From Typhlomys cinereus (lineage: Eukaryota > Chordata > Mammalia > Rodentia > Platacanthomyidae), in assembly GCA_023101885.1 (NCBI GenBank), contig JALPQD010000214.1, positions 2,480,001-2,544,000 of the forward strand: a stretch of 64,000 nt of DNA, in the 5' to 3' direction. Below the pieces are notes generated by a model. It was not told the DNA's origin and searched no databases. It saw only the letters and a list, made by a program, of their open reading frames with translations. The position numbers were made by a program, and so were the translations under genes. Positions 49,746 to 59,830 of this stretch are shown piece after piece (the stretch's first letter is position 1; every line of letters begins with the position of its first letter).

Positions 49746-50149
49746 ATATAAGGTAGTTTTACAAAGTGCACTGTTTAAATTTATGGAAGATGGGTTAAAC
49801 TTTTGTCAAAGTTTTGGCACTGGTAAGTAAGATTTGTTGTTCTTAACATACTTGTTTGAAACACCTTAAAGAAAGACAAGCACTATATCCAGGGAATTTT
49901 AGGTTTATCAATCGTGTTGAAGCTTTTGACTATCAAACTACATCCTAGTGAAATGCTTCTTCCCCTTCCTATGTCTCCTTATTTTTTTCTATTACCTCAT
50001 TAAAATATGAAAGTAAAAACCTACTGTTTTAGAAAAGAAAAAAAGTATATTTATGCAAGATACTCCATACAAGTTAGGGTCTAAGTAATCATAATAGGAC
50101 TTTGCATGACCTGCACAATGACCAACATATCATTGACCCCTCAAAGTCC
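49746..50149. other. Intronic sequence, nothing recognised
   Basis: No gene or repeat supported. Confidence 0.45.
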
Positions 50150-50500
50150 CAGCATGGATCACAGGCATTAGGATCCTTAGAGGCAAGGGATTAACAGCCA
50201 CAATAGTGTTCCTATACTAAAGGGGAACACAAAAAAAGAGCTTAGGTAATGCTACTGAGTCCTTACACCTCATCAGAGAGGAGGACCCACAGGGAAGTTT
50301 GACATGCACAATAAAGGATGCTCCAGGGATTGGGGGGTGGGGGTGGGGACAATGGGAGAAAGGGTGGAAAGGGGGAAAAGGAAAGGGAAAAGGGGGGAGG
50401 GAGCAAGGGAATCCAGGGAGGAGTGGAGGGAGAGAGGGGAATGGGGTACCTATCAAGTTTGTATGAGTGGAAAAAATAAATTTAAAAAAAGTATATTTAG
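50150..50500 (+). mobile_element. L1 3' UTR-like segment with G-rich tract
   Basis: CCTCATCAGAGAGGAGGACCC, then a G-rich purine tract (50328-50445) and an A-rich end AAAAAATAAATTTAAAAAAA. This order (unique, G-rich, A tail) resembles a rodent L1 3' UTR. Several G-runs on the + strand could form quadruplexes. Confidence 0.5.
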
Positions 50501-51334
50501 GAGCTTGATGTAAAAAAGACTCTTAAATGTGATTTCTAACACTTTCAATTATGTTAATCTTTTTAAGTCTACTTTTAAAACAAGAACTCTTTCCAGTCCC
50601 CAAAGAAGGAAAGAGACTAGAAGAATTGTTTAAAAAAAAAAAAAAAGGCTAAGAAAATAATTCATTGTATTACAGTCCAATTCTCAAAAAAAAGAAAAAA
50701 AATCTGAGAGGATATTCAACATTATTCATTGAAAGGATATTCAATGGGAAATAGAAATTCATGTCACAAGAACCCATTTCATATCCATCATATTAGAGAG
50801 AAACAACCCGAATGGCTGCCAAGGTGTGGGTTACTAAAACTCTACCCCTCTTGAGTAAATGGAAAATGAATTCCAACATTTGCTTTTACTGGTATAATTT
50901 AAGTCCCATACCTTATGCTCCAGAAATTCTGATACACATTTACACAAACACACCAAGAAATAAGCACAATATTCACAGCAGCTCTGTCTGCAGTGAAGAA
51001 CTGCAATCAAATGTTCCACGACAGCAAGAGTAAGAGCACAGAGAAAGGAACCCACATTTATTGATTCAGACTTAACCTCAGACACATGGAAAAGAAATCA
51101 GAAAGCATGATTCCATTTATAAAAGGCCAGAGATTTGCAAAACCACAGTTATGTCACTTAAAAATATTTGAAAGATACAAGTGCGTATCAAAACAGAAGC
51201 TCAAAACATGATGCTCAAGACAGAATGCCTGTGAGGAAACTTTAAGTGGGGAGCAGGAAAGTTCCATTTCTGAACCCAAATGAAAGGTTCACATTAAAAG
51301 TCACTCAAAGCTATACGTTAAAGAGCAGATGTGG
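50501..51334. other. Intronic sequence, nothing recognised
   Basis: 50690-50800 (CAGATATTCAAC-like, GAAACAACCCGAATGGC) may be worn L1. No gene supported. Confidence 0.4.
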
Positions 51335-51412
51335 CTCAGTAGTGGAGTGTCTGCCTAGTATTCCCAAGACTCAGGCTTGGTTCCACTACAGCTCAGCCTA
51401 AACAAATAAATA
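51335..51412 (+). mobile_element. ID-like SINE, diverged
   Basis: GATGTGGCTCAGTAGTGGAGTG, CTTGGTTCCACTACAGC, then AAACAAATAAATA. Confidence 0.6.
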
Positions 51413-51508
51413 CTTTAACCCAGCATCATGCATTTCATAATAAATTTAAACGACTTAAAACAATTCCAAAGAACTGTTTCATTTTGCTCTTTGCTCTCGG
51501 TTAAAAAC

Positions 51509-51768
51509 AAATGCCTTGGGCTGGAGAGATGGCTCAGTGGTTAAGACACTGTCTAGAAAGCAGAAGGTTCTGAGTTTGGGCCCCAGGTCCCAGGCTGAAA
51601 AAGCAGCGGCTTGCACTTCCAACCTGGAAGGAAGAGCCTGGAAAACCCAGAGCAAAGCAAAAAGCAGAAGCAATCCAGGATGATTCCTGAAGTCACCCTT
51701 GGCCCTCCACAGGGACACACACACACACCAATCAATAATTTTTTTTTTTTTAAAAAAAGAAATGCCTT
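51509..51768 (+). mobile_element. B2-like SINE with 9-bp target-site duplications
   Basis: Body 51518-51759, flanked by AAATGCCTT at 51509-51517 and 51760-51768. GGCTGGAGAGATGGCTCAGTGG head and a short CA then T/A tail. 51769-52284 shows nothing recognised before the CpG island. Confidence 0.9.
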
Positions 51769-52532
51769 TGCTTTAAAGTGGTCGTTTAAGTGTGCTAAAA
51801 ATATTAGAATCTGGTACTTTCAGGGCTAATCTTAAAGCGAACACACACACGACATTTATGTGTGCTATACCCTAAAATCTGCACGCCAAGTTCCTTTCCA
51901 AAGTACTTAAATCCTTAGGCTTGATGCAGAAATACAGATTTTATTGACTTGTGCCCACACCACTTTAATTCACATCATTGGAAATTGTAACCCATATTTA
52001 ATGAAATTCTTATGTTCTAGTGACAACAGAATTAAGACAAGCATAGCAAGTGCTAAATAAACACTAAGGAAGCTAACTCATTTAAATATGGTACATGGAA
52101 TTTCAATCTTAATTCGCCAAATAAGATCCCAAAAACAGATCTCTGGGAACTTCCCTCAAGGCAAACTGTAGACTGAAAACTCCGACCAAGTACCTGAATT
52201 TGAAGGGGACCAATTGTGGCTTTGGGAAAATTTTGACTCGCCTTATAAATTAGCCCAACACTCATTTCAAATTACGTTCTAATTCCTGCAGCGCACGCGA
52301 GCCCTAGACCGCCGCCCGCTCCACAAAACGGCTGTGAACCGTAAACCGCCCCGAGTCCTGCGTTTCCCCGAGAGCCCGCCCGCGCCGGGCCGCTGCGAGC
52401 AGCGGGGTAACTGTCGCGAACCGAGCGGACACTCGGCGCCGCCGCCCGCCCGGACCCGTCCTCGCCGTCCGCAGGGGGAGCACGGAGAATGGGGTACGCG
52501 GCGGCCCCGCCACCTCCCGCGAGAAGAGGTAC

Positions 52533-52660
52533 CTGAGTTCGCGCCGCAGCCCTCCGCCCAGTGGATCCGTCACCCCACTTCCGGGTCAAGGCGCCGGGGT
52601 GGGGGGAAAGAGGCCCTCCTCGACCCGCCGTCTCCGCCCACCCCGCTGCGCGCCTGAAAC
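52533..52660 (-). other. UMAD1: Predicted UMAD1 5' exon (donor supported, 5' end uncertain)
   Basis: On the - strand the CpG island contains CTCAG|GTACCT, a strong splice donor with the exon ending at 52533. It lies back to back with RPA3, as expected for UMAD1, which is divergent from RPA3 in other mammals. I see no in-frame AUG leading into the UMAD1 frame, so the exon is taken as 5' UTR. The transcription start is not determined; 52660 is only an approximate limit. Confidence 0.6.
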
Positions 52661-52860
52661 TTCCGGAACTCTTGTGTCAAGGCGCGGAGGATTCCCCACT
52701 TCCGGTCGTCTTTGGCCCGCCCCGCCTGAATTGGCTGGAGGACGGCCGGCGGTTGTGATTGGCGTAGCTGTGACGCCAGTCTTCGCTGCTAGGCGGCCGT
52801 GGCGCGCTGAAGGTTTCCGCTCGCTCGAGCCGCGCTCTGCGAGTCCCGGAGGCTTTAACC

Positions 52861-52959
52861 ATGGTGGACTTGACCGAGCTGCCCAAGACGCGTGTCACCG
52901 CCAGCATGCTGCCGCAGTTCATCGACCGACTCGTCTGCTTCGTGGGGAGGATGGAGAAG
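52861..52959 (+). CDS. RPA3: RPA3 coding exon 1 (residues 1-33)
   Basis: Starts at the Kozak-context ATG and ends AAG|GTGCGC, phase 0. It encodes the N-terminal arm and first OB-fold strand, ending CFVGRMEK. The family sequence I know has Lys-Pro before Val-Cys-Phe; here it is Arg-Leu, a substitution of a proline. The exon lies wholly inside the CpG island. Confidence 0.96.
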
Positions 52960-55900
52960 GTGCGCGGGCTGGGCGGGACAGGGGCGGGGGAGGGGACCCC
53001 AGGGGACCCCGCGATCCAGGCCTCTGAACACTGATCGAAGAAACTTGGCAACTTACTTACCTGCAGAAAGTGACTTGGGCGGCCCGCACACCTGGAGTCT
53101 GCGGTTTAGCCGAGCTTGACATGGCTTCACGGATCCTTGCAGAGACACAGAAGCCGGTTTATCTTACTGTAGCCCTCTCGTTCTTCACGTGAAAACCCGG
53201 TGCGAGGCCTTGGATCGCTGGCCGAGACGGCCGCCCGGGGGAAGCGGGTCCTAAGTCGCTTACTAACGCCGTCACTCACGCCCCCAAGTGCAATGAGATG
53301 GGGAAACTGAGCCCAGGTGTTGGCGTGTTGTGTCGCCCTGTGCTGGAGCTAGAGGCCACGCGCGCATGTAAAACCAGTCTGCACTCTGTTAGTATTAGTC
53401 GTTGCAGAACATGAGATATGACTGCCATTTCTTTTACTTCATCAGGTCTACTATTTAAACCTATCTTTAGAGAGAGATACATACTCTCTCTAAAACTAAA
53501 GTGACAGTAGAAGCCTTCCTTTCAGGGAGCAACCATACAATTGCCAGATTTTGTAAATGTTAACAAAAACACAGGACCCATGTGACACTAAACTATTCTT
53601 TACCAAGAATTCAAAGTTAACTAGGCTTCCCATGGCTAGATCTGCTAAAATGACATAATTTAAACCATATTGTTCAAAACATGATTGCTTAGCCGTCCGC
53701 AAAGTTAAAGCCGATTGTTCATCTTTAGTCAAAAATAATTTCTTCTATCTTGATGAAATTATTAAACATTTGTTTTTGTAATTTTTTAAACCCTATTTTC
53801 TTGTTTTTTTTTTTTTTTTAGATCCATCCCACTGGAAAAATGTTTATTCTTTCAGATGGAGAAGGAGATGTAACCGTTGAGCTGAAGGAGCCAGTATGTT
53901 TGTGTTAAAACTGTGATGTATTATTAGTTTTATATATTATTGGTTCCGTTTTTGGAGTGAAATGTATAAAGGATGGGCTTGTAAAACTTTTATGACTCTA
54001 AAGTTAAATTTATATCATCATCTGTATTACAGTTCTCTTTAGAATTTTAACTGGTAAAATGATACTACCCCATGATTTTCAAATACATCACTTAAGTGTT
54101 GGTTGAATAATAATTCTTGTTCTTTACCTGTATATATTGCACAAGAAAAACTCTTCGAATGATTTCCTCCTTGTTCTTATTGAAGAGTCTTTCCTTTGTG
54201 CTTTTCACACAGCTTTACACATTTTCTCATGCTCTCTTTTCCTTTTTACACTTCTTTTTTTTTGTTTTTTTCTTTCAAAAGGTCTGTGTTGCCAAGCTTG
54301 GCCTTGGAGGCCCTGGCTCAAGTTATGCTTTGCTTCAATCTTCAGAGTAACTTTTGCTACTCCACTCTTGTGTGTGTGTGTGAGAGAGAGACATGTTTTT
54401 AATTGCTTATTTTTTAATTTTATATTTAATGTGCTTTTAAAAACATTAGGCCCCCAGAACTTGAACACTAGTCAAGTGCTCTACTACTAAGCTATATGAC
54501 CCAACTCATTTCTTCATCTTTTCTAAAGACAAATCCATTTGCTTCTTTTCCCCATTCTTTTATTTTTTTCAGTGTTGCATACATGAATATAGTGAATTCA
54601 TAATATTTTCAATTTTCACTCCTTAGTCCCAAGTCCCCAACCCCCTCCTTTTCCACTTACAACCCTTCATCTGCTCTGCCTCACTCCTTGCGGCTTTCAA
54701 ACCTTTCACTTCTGGGGCTCATTGTGTTTCATGTAGTTTGTCTTTGATGACATATGCCTGATGCGTTTCTTGCTCCAGAAAAAGATCAGTGGGTATGTAC
54801 CCTTGAGGAAAGCATCCTCATCAGCCTTTCAGGGGTGTAGAGATCTTTCTAGTTTCATGGTGAGATGTTGAGATAGATCCCCTACAATTCTTGCATAAAT
54901 ACATAGATTGGCCATGAAATCTTGTATATCGCAACTCTCTTATGTCCAGGAGATAATGTCTGGCTTACCACACTCTCAGTTCAGGCTCTTATAATCTTAC
55001 CACCCTCTCTTCCTGGATGCTTCCTGAGACTTGGGGTGGGGGTGGGAATGTGTGAGGTATTTGTGTCCTGTTTAGGGGCAAACAGTCCACAGTCACTTAG
55101 CTCTGCATTTTGGAAAGTTGTACTTTCAGCAATAACCTCCTGTTGTAGAAGGAGGTTTCTGGGTTGAATGCTGAATGCTTTTCCAACTTATGGGGTCATT
55201 TACTCTTTCATTGCTTTATATAGAACATACATTAAAATGTTATGGGTAGTTCTCAATGAGTCTTTTCAAGCAAATCACTGCTTATATGAATTCTCAATAT
55301 CTAAATAAGTTTATTTTCAACTTACCTTACCTTACCTTTAGATACGTTATGCGAAAGTAACAGGACTTGGAACATTCTGCCAGTTATATACTTAAATAAT
55401 TTTTTTTTGGCAAGCTACAATTCAGTTTTTACATTGTTAAATTTTAAATAACGTTGCCAACAGTGAACACTAACACAGTGTGTTGACCACTAACACAGTT
55501 TGAAAAATAAGTAAACGGTGTAACAGTTTCCAAGCTAATTTTCAATTGAGAAGATGAATATACCCCATTGATAGATTGTTCCCTTTTTCAGCTTGATGAA
55601 GAAATTTCTGGAATCGTGGAAGTAATTGGAAAAGTAACAGTCAAGGCAACCATCATGTGTTCATCTTATGTCCAGTTTAAAGAAGACTTAAATACTTTTG
55701 GTAAATAAAGCAGTGTTGTTTAGTAGTTTTATGTAAATAGAAGAAATACTTTTAGTCTTGGTGTTGATCTTAAGTGTCAGTCCTCAGAGGGAGAGAAACC
55801 TGCTTTTAAAGTCTGTGGTTGCTTGTAGGTGAAGGAAACTATATGAAGACTAGCATTTTATAGAATGAAACATCTTTAAAATAGGATAAGGTTAATATTA

Positions 55901-56159
55901 TTGATTTCAGTATTTGAACTGAAAGCACAGAACAAGGCAGTAACACCTGACTAGAACCAGATAGAAAATGCCTGGACAAGGAACAGTATAAAAAGACAAA
56001 TACATAAAAAACCTTTAAATAATAATGTTACAGATTTCTACTATATAGTAAATGTTTATTTAAATGTTTCTTTCAGATCTTCCACTTTACAGTGAAGCTG
56101 TGAAAATTATCAATGAGTTTCCTCAGTTCTTCCCTTTAGGAGTTATGGGACAGGAATGA
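52861..56159 (+). CDS. RPA3: RPA3, replication protein A 14-kDa subunit (four coding exons)
   Basis: Coding parts are 52861-52959, 53822-53893, 55592-55700 and 56077-56159, totalling 363 bases: 120 codons plus TGA. The product begins [12 protein letters not shown] and contains the RPA14 landmarks [52 protein letters not shown] and [16 protein letters not shown]. Known family role: RPA3 is the smallest subunit of the nuclear RPA70-RPA32-RPA14 heterotrimer that coats single-stranded DNA in replication, repair and checkpoint signalling. It is an OB fold (about residues 15-100) followed by a C-terminal helix (about 98-112) that joins the trimerisation bundle. Length is one residue below the 121 of human RPA3; the missing residue is in the loop after SDGEG. 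All introns have GT-AG ends and the frame is intact, so this is the functional multi-exon gene, not a retrocopy. The ATG sits in a good Kozak context (AACCATGG) at the edge of a CpG island. Confidence 0.97.
53021..53821 (+). other. RPA3 intron 1
   Basis: GC-rich to about 53260, then AT-rich, ending in a long T run before the exon 2 acceptor. No repeat recognised. Confidence 0.7.
53822..53893 (+). CDS. RPA3: RPA3 coding exon 2 (residues 34-57)
   Basis: Preceded by a long uninterrupted T run and TAG (acceptor AG at 53820-53821) and followed by GTATGT. Phase 0 at both ends, 72 bases. It encodes [15 protein letters not shown] followed by DVTVELKEP. The stretch after SDGEG is one residue shorter than human RPA3 and differs in several positions. 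Confidence 0.96.
54445..54512 (-). mobile_element. ID-like SINE fragment in RPA3 intron 2
   Basis: AGGCCCCCAGAACTTGAACAC and AAGTGCTCTACTACTAAGC, the reverse of an ID head. Confidence 0.6.
54540..55185. mobile_element. L1 (Lx-like) 3' end segment in RPA3 intron 2
   Basis: GTGTTGCATACATGAATATAG, TTTTCACTCC...CAACCCCCTCC, CTCTTATAATCTTACCACC, ACTTGGGGTGGGGGTGGGAATG and GTCCACAGTCACTTAGCTC follow the order of a rodent L1 3' region I recall. Orientation left open. The rest of intron 2 shows nothing recognised. Confidence 0.55.
55592..55700 (+). CDS. RPA3: RPA3 coding exon 3 (residues 58-93 plus one base)
   Basis: Acceptor CCCTTTTTCAG at 55581-55591, donor G|GTAAAT after 55700; 109 bases, ending phase 1. 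It encodes the conserved [15 protein letters not shown] segment and [11 protein letters not shown], central to the OB fold. Confidence 0.96.
56077..56159 (+). CDS. RPA3: RPA3 terminal coding exon 4 (residues 94-120, stop)
   Basis: Acceptor GTTTCTTTCAG ends at 56076. Splicing restores a GAT codon, then [26 protein letters not shown] and TGA at 56157-56159. The amphipathic EAVKIINEF segment corresponds to the C-terminal trimerisation helix. The last residues (GVMGQE) are the variable tail of the family. Confidence 0.96.
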
Positions 56160-56480
56160 GCTGCTCGAAGATTTTTGTATGATTGTAAGTGAGTGCCACT
56201 GAACACTATTGAAGAAAACCTCCTTCCATATTTGAGGAAAAGACTCCTATAATTTCTACTACTTAATCTTCAGATTTTATTTCCAAAACTTTAGATACGA
56301 TACTGAACAGTTATAGATAAAGGTATATTGACAGATTTCACTTGCTAAATCCTTTTCTATTTTGAGGAGAAAAAAAAATGCCCCTCTAGTATATGTTCTG
56401 AATGTAAGAACGAAGCATTTGGCCTGGGTTTAGATTTCTAATGTCTTTTAATAAAAAATTTGAAATGACACATGTTTTTG
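56160..56480 (+). terminator. RPA3: RPA3 3' UTR with poly(A) signal AATAAA at 56450-56455
   Basis: The 290 bases after the stop hold no other gene. The only canonical AATAAA here is at 56450, immediately followed by A/T-rich and then GT-rich sequence (TTTTTGGTCATTTGTTTTT), which fits a downstream element. Cleavage is expected at about 56465-56480. An interspersed repeat begins just beyond, at about 56500. Confidence 0.75.
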
Positions 56481-56499
56481 GTCATTTGTTTTTATTTTT

Positions 56500-56910
56500 T
56501 TAGTCTTTGCTAGTTGGGTATTGGTGTTAATTGACTCTTGAAAGCTGAGCTCTTGGCAGACGTGTGAAGAATTAGTAGTGAAGGCAAGGCCTGAGCAAGC
56601 TGCAGGAGAAGCTTTTAATTGATGTGCGAGATCCATTGCCTGGTAGATGGGATTACTCCCCGGCTGGGGGATGAAGTGCAGAGAGCTGGTTCAGTAAGTT
56701 GGCATCCTTTAAGCATACTCTGGCAGACTTGCAGTTTGGCAAGTGAGGAGGTTTGTTCCTCAGCAATTCATTCCTGTGTTACAGAAAAATGATAAGCAGG
56801 CCCTTGGAAATGCAGAGTAGCAAGGCTTAACTCGCATCTGTACTAGCCTAAGGAGAATTCCTTTCTTTGAAACTAAGCACAGTTTTTTGTTCCACTTGCC
56901 TTTTATATAA

Positions 56911-56949
<39 letters not shown>

Positions 56950-57265
56950 TTTCTGACCTTGAGAATTCTTACCTATGCAGTTCAATCCCTCCCCTTCACA
57001 GGTGGCTCAGGCTTCTTGCTCCTGCATTTGGGCAGGCTAGATTACAAAGGGAGAAAGCAGGATGAAGAACATATTGCACATGGAGATCACCACTTTAAAG
57101 AAACACTGCATATGACGGTCACCATTTCACCAGTGGATGTAGTGTGGCAATTCCCTCAGCTTCTGGTATTTGGTATGAACTCTTGCCACGCTGGTGTGTG
57201 AGCTGTAATGGGGAATTATAATTAAAAATAAAACCGGTTTCCTTGAGTTGTTTGGTTTTGTGGTC
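56500..57265 (+). mobile_element. Rodent interspersed repeat, family B, copy 3, interrupted
   Basis: 56525-56760 (GAAAGCTGAGCTCTTGGCAG ... CAGACTTGCAGTTTGGCAAG) and 57125-57265 (CCAGTGGATGTAGTGTGGC ... AATAAAACCGGTTTCC) match the two halves of 36285-36715. The middle 56765-57120 is foreign and carries a CA run (56913-56947). Confidence 0.65.
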
Positions 57266-57779
57266 ATAGCAGCAACATGAGCTCAAACTGCAATAGAATT
57301 TATACTATCATAAGACAGGTTATTTAGCTTACTGATGATGTGTCATTTCCATGGTAATCCTCAGTACGAGAGGGATTATAGGTTCAGACATTGGTGTGTG
57401 TGCTTGGTGAGGGCAAAGGAGATACAGAACAGGTAGTTGAGAGAGAAATACTAGCAAAAATCAGAAACAAAGGTTGTAATTGCCCTGAGTACTATCCTAT
57501 TCTGTTAAGAATATGCTAATGCATATATACATTAAGCAAATGTTAATGTTATACTTATATAATGTCAATTGATATACTATCTGTAGTTAGGTGGTTAACA
57601 TTATGACATGTTACGAGATACAAAAGACTAAGCATTTGTCAAGGAATTTTGTATTGTATATGGGGAGAAAAATAATGTTTTTGTGATCATACATGGGATA
57701 ATTAACGTTAGGTGCTTTAATGTGGAGATTAAGAAGGGCAAGAATATGTGATTTAGTGCCAAGTGACCAAGGGTACTAA
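57266..57779. other. Intergenic sequence, nothing recognised
   Basis: No gene or repeat supported. Confidence 0.45.
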
Positions 57780-58110
57780 ATTTGTGTGATAGTTAAGTTT
57801 GGAAACTTTGATTGGACCTATGATTAACTGACAGTACAGCCATCATACCACATGAAGAGACTGTCTGGACTAAGGTATTGGAAACACGGTGACCAACTGT
57901 AAATGTAGGTGGCACCTTCTGGTAGTAGATCAGGTAAAAGTTAGTATGAGAAAGAAAAATTCTTGCCCTGTGTGCAAGCTCATCTTTCCTGTTGCCATTC
58001 TGTACTGACACAATCCAACTTTATGAACCCTCCCATGTGATTGAAGACTAGAGACACTGGAATCCTCCAGCCTTCAACATCAGATTGGGACTACTGAGCT
58101 ACACAGCTCC
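57780..58110 (+). mobile_element. Old rodent interspersed repeat
   Basis: GTGTGATAGTTAAGTTTGG, GTAAATGTAGGTGGCACCTTC, ACTGACACAATCCAACTTT and CTCCAGCCTTCAACATCAG match in order a rodent repeat I recall but cannot name. Confidence 0.5.
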
Positions 58111-58221
58111 TGAACCAATTTTCTTAAGGATTTGCTCAACCTCCAAATCCTTATTCTTTGACAAAGAATATTCTGTATCATAAAGATTATTCTTTGATAC
58201 TCAAAGTGATTTTGATGAATG

Positions 58222-58351
58222 AAAAGAACAAGCTGAACACCTTCTATAATTTGTAAAGTTCTCTTTTTATTCTGGATTTTAAAACAAAAGAACAAACTGA
58301 ATGCCACTTTCTGTGATTTGTAATGTTACTCTTTAGTCTGGATTTTAAAAC
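58222..58351 (+). repeat. Imperfect ~65-bp tandem duplication
   Basis: AAAAGAACAAGCTGAA ... CTGGATTTTAAAAC at 58222-58285 is followed by a diverged copy to 58351. Confidence 0.85.
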
Positions 58352-58439
58352 TGAGTATATCAGGAATTTTGACAGAATTGGTCTTTTTGTTTTTCTGTCT
58401 TTATACTACCATTGTTCTTTGTATGAAATTCTTGTCTGT

Positions 58440-58770
58440 CACTGGTACGGCTTAAATTTGAGGTGTCTCCCCACAGATGGTTTTGATAGGTTCTGGAAGC
58501 CATAGATGTGGCCTAGTTGAGAAAGTAAGTTAACTGGGGACATGTTGTCAAAGGTGATACCTACTTAACCTTTCCCCGTGCTCTTTAGAGACAGTGAGAT
58601 CTTGTCTAGACCTTGACTGGCTGGAGATTTGAAGGATGGCATGTCTGATTATTCACCTGCTCTTGGCATGCTGGAAGCAGGATGATAGCCCTTCGTTCAT
58701 CTGTGATTTTAGGTAGTCTTTGTTTCTCAGTCTCAAAGTAAGTCCAGCTTTCTCCTGTCTGGTTTGCATA
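58440..58770 (+). mobile_element. Possible family A repeat, diverged
   Basis: CTTAAATTTGAGGTGTCTCC, GGTTCTGGAAGCC and later GCTTAAATT-like blocks echo 5905-6270. Weak. 58771-59139 shows nothing recognised. Confidence 0.3.
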
Positions 58771-59474
58771 TGAAATGTTCCTGTAGATTCATGCATTGAG
58801 CATTTGCTTCCCCCATCTAGGGACTCTTATTTTAGGAGGTTCAGGAAACTAGGAGGTAGAGTCTACTTGATAGTTGGGGATATGTCTTTGATGGTATCTC
58901 GTCCCGTTTTCTCCCTTGCATTTGGCTATTTGTTTACAATGCAGTGAACAGTTCTCTGCTTGCTCCAGCTGACCTAATATTCTGTTTTGTCATTTGAAAC
59001 CATGGAGCCAACTATGGCTGAAACTATCAGCCCCCAAATCTTTCATCATTTAAGTTATTCTCAGGTATTTTTGGTCACTAAGACAAGAAAAGTAATACAA
59101 TCATTAAGAAATTGGGGAAGAGGGCCAAGAGAGAAAAGGTATAGATATAGAAAGTGCTTGTGTGGCCAGGCACATTCTGGTGCATGTGCACATGTGCCCA
59201 CCCACATGAAAACCACATCTATAAAATATATAAAATAATTCCAGTGCTATATTGATATAAATTATATGAAAAATATTTAAATTAACATCAATTTCAGCTT
59301 TGATGACTCTAATCTGTATATTAAGAAATATTTACATAGTAATGATAAAGCATTTTATTATATGATTAAATGAATACAGTTAAATTATAGTTCAAATGAA
59401 GGATGTCAGCTAGTCTCAATAAAGTGATCATTCCTCAAATCTGTGCTAACCTCTCAGTGCTAGTAAATGTTGAG

Positions 59475-59830
59475 AGTGGGCTGGGGAGATGACTTAGTAG
59501 TCAAAAGTGCTTGCCATACAAACAAAAGGACTAAAGTTTGGATCCCTAGAGTCCATATAAAAATGCTACATGGGCATGATTCTGTCACTGTAATTCCAAC
59601 CCTGGAAGGTGGGTCCTGCGAATCCCCAGAGCAAGCTAGCTAGGCACATTAGCCCCCGTGGCACACTTTGGGCTTAGAAACCAGACTCTAAACAATGCAG
59701 TTGGATGAGCAATTAAGGGTGATTCCTGATATCACTCTCACACTTCCATATGCATATGCATTCTGGTGCATGTGCACATGTGCCCACCCGCATGAAAACA
59801 CACACATGCACATACATACACATGAAAAAT
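59475..59830 (+). mobile_element. B3/B2-type SINE, long copy
   Basis: GGGCTGGGGAGATGACTTAG, GTTTGGATCCCTAGAG, CATGGGCATGATTCTGTCAC, and a tail with CATTCTGGTGCATGTGCACATG. The same tail motif stands alone at 59171-59215. Confidence 0.7.

Larger units (their letters stand above)
52285..53020. promoter_or_regulatory. CpG island and bidirectional RPA3/UMAD1 promoter
   Basis: An abrupt switch from AT-rich sequence to GC- and CpG-rich sequence spanning the predicted UMAD1 5' exon (- strand) and RPA3 exon 1 (+ strand). Sites visible: CACTTCCGG ETS/GABP-type motifs at 52576-52584 and 52697-52705, a third TTCCGG core at 52661-52666, a GC box (CCCGCCCCGCC) at 52716-52726, ATTGG inverted CCAAT cores at 52730-52734 and 52758-52762, and a CRE-like TGACGCCA at 52771-52778. 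No convincing TATA box. About 330 bases separate the UMAD1 donor from the RPA3 ATG, so both start sites must lie in this stretch. This layout is typical of TATA-less housekeeping divergent promoters. Confidence 0.88.

Noticed and set aside
52272..53051. Several overlapping open frames of 65-142 codons on both strands near the RPA3 start
   Set aside because: CpG-island GC richness removes stops. Several lack an ATG start, and those on the + strand read through the RPA3 exon 1/intron 1 boundary in the wrong frame.
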